The notes below the pieces were generated by a model that saw only the letters and a program-made list of their open reading frames with translations, searched no databases and was not told where the DNA came from. From the NCBI GenBank assembly GCA_964504335.1, contig CAZDET010000005.1:1-64000 (forward strand): a stretch of 64,000 nt of DNA. The letters are read 5' to 3'. This DNA is from CAZDET01 sp964504335 (GTDB taxonomy: Bacteria; Bacteroidota; Bacteroidia; Chitinophagales; Saprospiraceae). The position numbers and the translations under genes were made by a program. Within the stretch, counting starts at the first letter, position 1, and each line of letters opens with the position of its first letter. This document shows, piece by piece, positions 63,701-64,000 of this stretch.

Positions 63701-64000
63701 GCCTGGTATACCATGAATGCCATTCCAACGGATAACCCCGGTTTCCGCCGCCCCATTTTGGCACCGGCTCCGAATACCCTCACCGCCGCCGAACGGGCAG
63801 AAAACTGGGAGCTGCTCTTCGATGGTAAAACGACGAAGGGCTGGCACCGCTACGGAACCGATACCGTCGGTTCGGATTGGAAGGTGGCAAACGGCGTGCT
63901 CTACCTCGACGTCAGCCAGCGGCCGGCCGAAGGCTCCAAGGAATTTGGCGGAGACATCGTTACCAACAACGACTACTCCGACTTCGAGCTGCGCCTGGAA
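60749..64000 (+). CDS. multidomain lipoprotein: cytochrome c, PA14, propeller, DUF1080 (partial)
   Basis: The gene runs off the right edge, so the C-terminus is missing (1084 codons seen). A lipoprotein signal (MLLKSNINPMLWMLL, Cys at STLSC) is followed by an uncharacterised domain (to about 250), a c-type cytochrome with the heme motif CKTCH at residues 271-275 and a likely axial Met320 (GEAAMTPH), a PA14 domain near 365-500 (LFRLTSDDGSRLFINGDEIL near 445), a sorbosone-dehydrogenase-like beta-propeller to about 1000, and the start of a DUF1080 (3-keto-glycoside hydrolase-like) domain at ENWELLFDGKTTKGWHRYG near 1018. The layout suggests oxidation of a glycoside with heme-mediated electron transfer and hydrolysis of the 3-keto product. 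Confidence 0.85.
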   Translation, partial: MLLKSNINPMLWMLLLLSTLSCEPSQTALPERGHAPWVFRSVLDGQPRMLTVALHDDLWLAYSAQTGALYKAWRGGVELDGAVYTTAHGPQPTSFGKGWLKNAYENPWRLEIGDQQLKPTIQYRGHVFRDGQVFINTELAFENGEMITVSERPEFAGSDDQQTGLERTFFVDPQPREGTLLFLASAQSLPYDGSLQTNGEWVTERRKAFNHNNIRSVNLDGHLRLHPSEPTVLKTTFVKYPLLPQESADEATAQLVSARPLGARLIERSGCKTCHNQIVSTIGPAYVDVAERYRNTEDNVAMLVGKVVNGGAGNWGEAAMTPHDHLPESNIRTMVEYIMDLDAGSESAMASMASTVSSSSGENALPPVADIEAAGFQRGAVVEVFQREEAPQRLDDFNWERSPDFAGIIPEIDISGGDFGDLTDNFGLQITGYLRIPATNNYLFRLTSDDGSRLFINGDEILTNDGLHGAIPVDAEIELQEGYHPFRIDYFESAGGQSLRFQWRSFSNPEWTVVPTSAIFHRRTEAPPMDGSAPLGGSTKLAGDGSPVAGVHPSFTLSQARPDGFSPKVGGMDFLSDGRMVISTWDAEGAVYVLDGVQTGDPSQITYEKIATGLAEPLGLKVVEDTIYVLQKQELTKLIDHDEDGIIDEYRTLSNNWLVSANFHEFAFGLAYASPYFYCTLAIGILPGGASAPNQPKDRGKVLRVHEATGETRFVANGLRTPNGIGFGVDEELFVADNQGDWLPSSKILHVSEGAFFNSFAVDSAANSRKTVKKPAVWLPQDEIGNSPTTPLAIEVGPYAGQMIHGEVTHGGVKRVFMETVEGNYQGAVFRFIQGLEAGVNRMVWGPDSALYVGGIGSTGNWQHTGKLWYGLQRLAYNGQPTFEMLAVRAKSDGVEIEFTEPLADGLGGDPTEYDIQQWRYEPTPNYGGPKLDQERLSVAGVHLSEDRKRLFLELPDMKANRVVYVHLPSYWTSSANREIWSTEAWYTMNAIPTDNPGFRRPILAPAPNTLTAAERAENWELLFDGKTTKGWHRYGTDTVGSDWKVANGVLYLDVSQRPAEGSKEFGGDIVTNNDYSDFELRLE

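Noticed and set aside
1..64000. CRISPR array, phage genes, rRNA or intact insertion sequence
   Set aside because: Searched by eye on both strands; no repeat-spacer arrays, integrase, transposase or rRNA text was seen.

Overview
The window looks like part of a Bacteroidota chromosome, most likely a marine Saprospiria/Lewinella-type bacterium. The signs are a SusC/SusD pair, a PKD-repeat protein with a type IX secretion (T9SS) type B C-terminal domain followed by a PorP/SprF partner, many Gln-after-Ala type signal peptides, a Bacteroidota-style promoter (TTG-N19-TAACTTTG before the HU gene), the efp-accB-accC cluster and a TreS-maltokinase fusion. GC content is moderately high (roughly 55 percent by eye). 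This is ordinary chromosome: no phage, CRISPR array, rRNA, tRNA or intact insertion sequence was seen. One 100-N scaffold gap lies at 33095-33194.

Layout. 0-3.8 kb: an antitoxin remnant, then accC, accB and efp on the minus strand, and an NmrA-like protein. 4-12.6 kb: envelope and periplasmic proteins (class A phosphatase, META lipoprotein, SH3 lipoprotein, secreted esterase), a sodium:solute symporter with a tiny membrane partner, a family 2 glycosyltransferase and an SRPBCC protein. 12.6-26 kb: housekeeping genes (recG, rbfA, rpmE2, GlmU-like, dcd, SpoU-type methyltransferase, pyrophosphatase) mixed with small envelope genes and a large TreS-maltokinase fusion whose TreS domain has lost its nucleophile. 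25.8-26.6 kb: an AT-richer gene-poor stretch. 26.6-33 kb: an orphan anti-sigma factor, a metallophosphoesterase, kdsA, two tandem GIN-like secreted proteins, an FAD protein and DoxX. 33-37 kb: a second symporter, cysM and an SDR. 37-43 kb: the 1603-residue T9SS adhesin-like protein and its PorP/SprF partner. 43-50.5 kb: upp, a polysaccharide deacetylase-like protein, lipA, LysE, a MITE-like repeat, dprA and an SH3 protein. 50.5-56 kb: a SusD/SusC pair and a glucosaminidase-fold protein lacking its catalytic Glu. 56-64 kb: cystathionine gamma-synthase, a split transketolase, HU, a small lipoprotein, a candidate structured RNA, and the first 1084 codons of a cytochrome c-PA14-propeller-DUF1080 lipoprotein that runs off the window.

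How the genes fit together. efp-accB-accC is a tight operon for translation and fatty-acid synthesis. The T9SS adhesin and PorP/SprF genes are two bases apart and look like a secretion pair. SusC/SusD has no enzyme genes beside it, so its substrate cannot be read from context. The most unusual points are two domains with the expected catalytic acid replaced (TreS Met206; glucosaminidase Phe146), a possible small RNA with its own promoter and terminator (60261-60452), a repeat family present as a full element and as a collapsed palindrome, and the multidomain redox/glycoside lipoprotein at the right edge.
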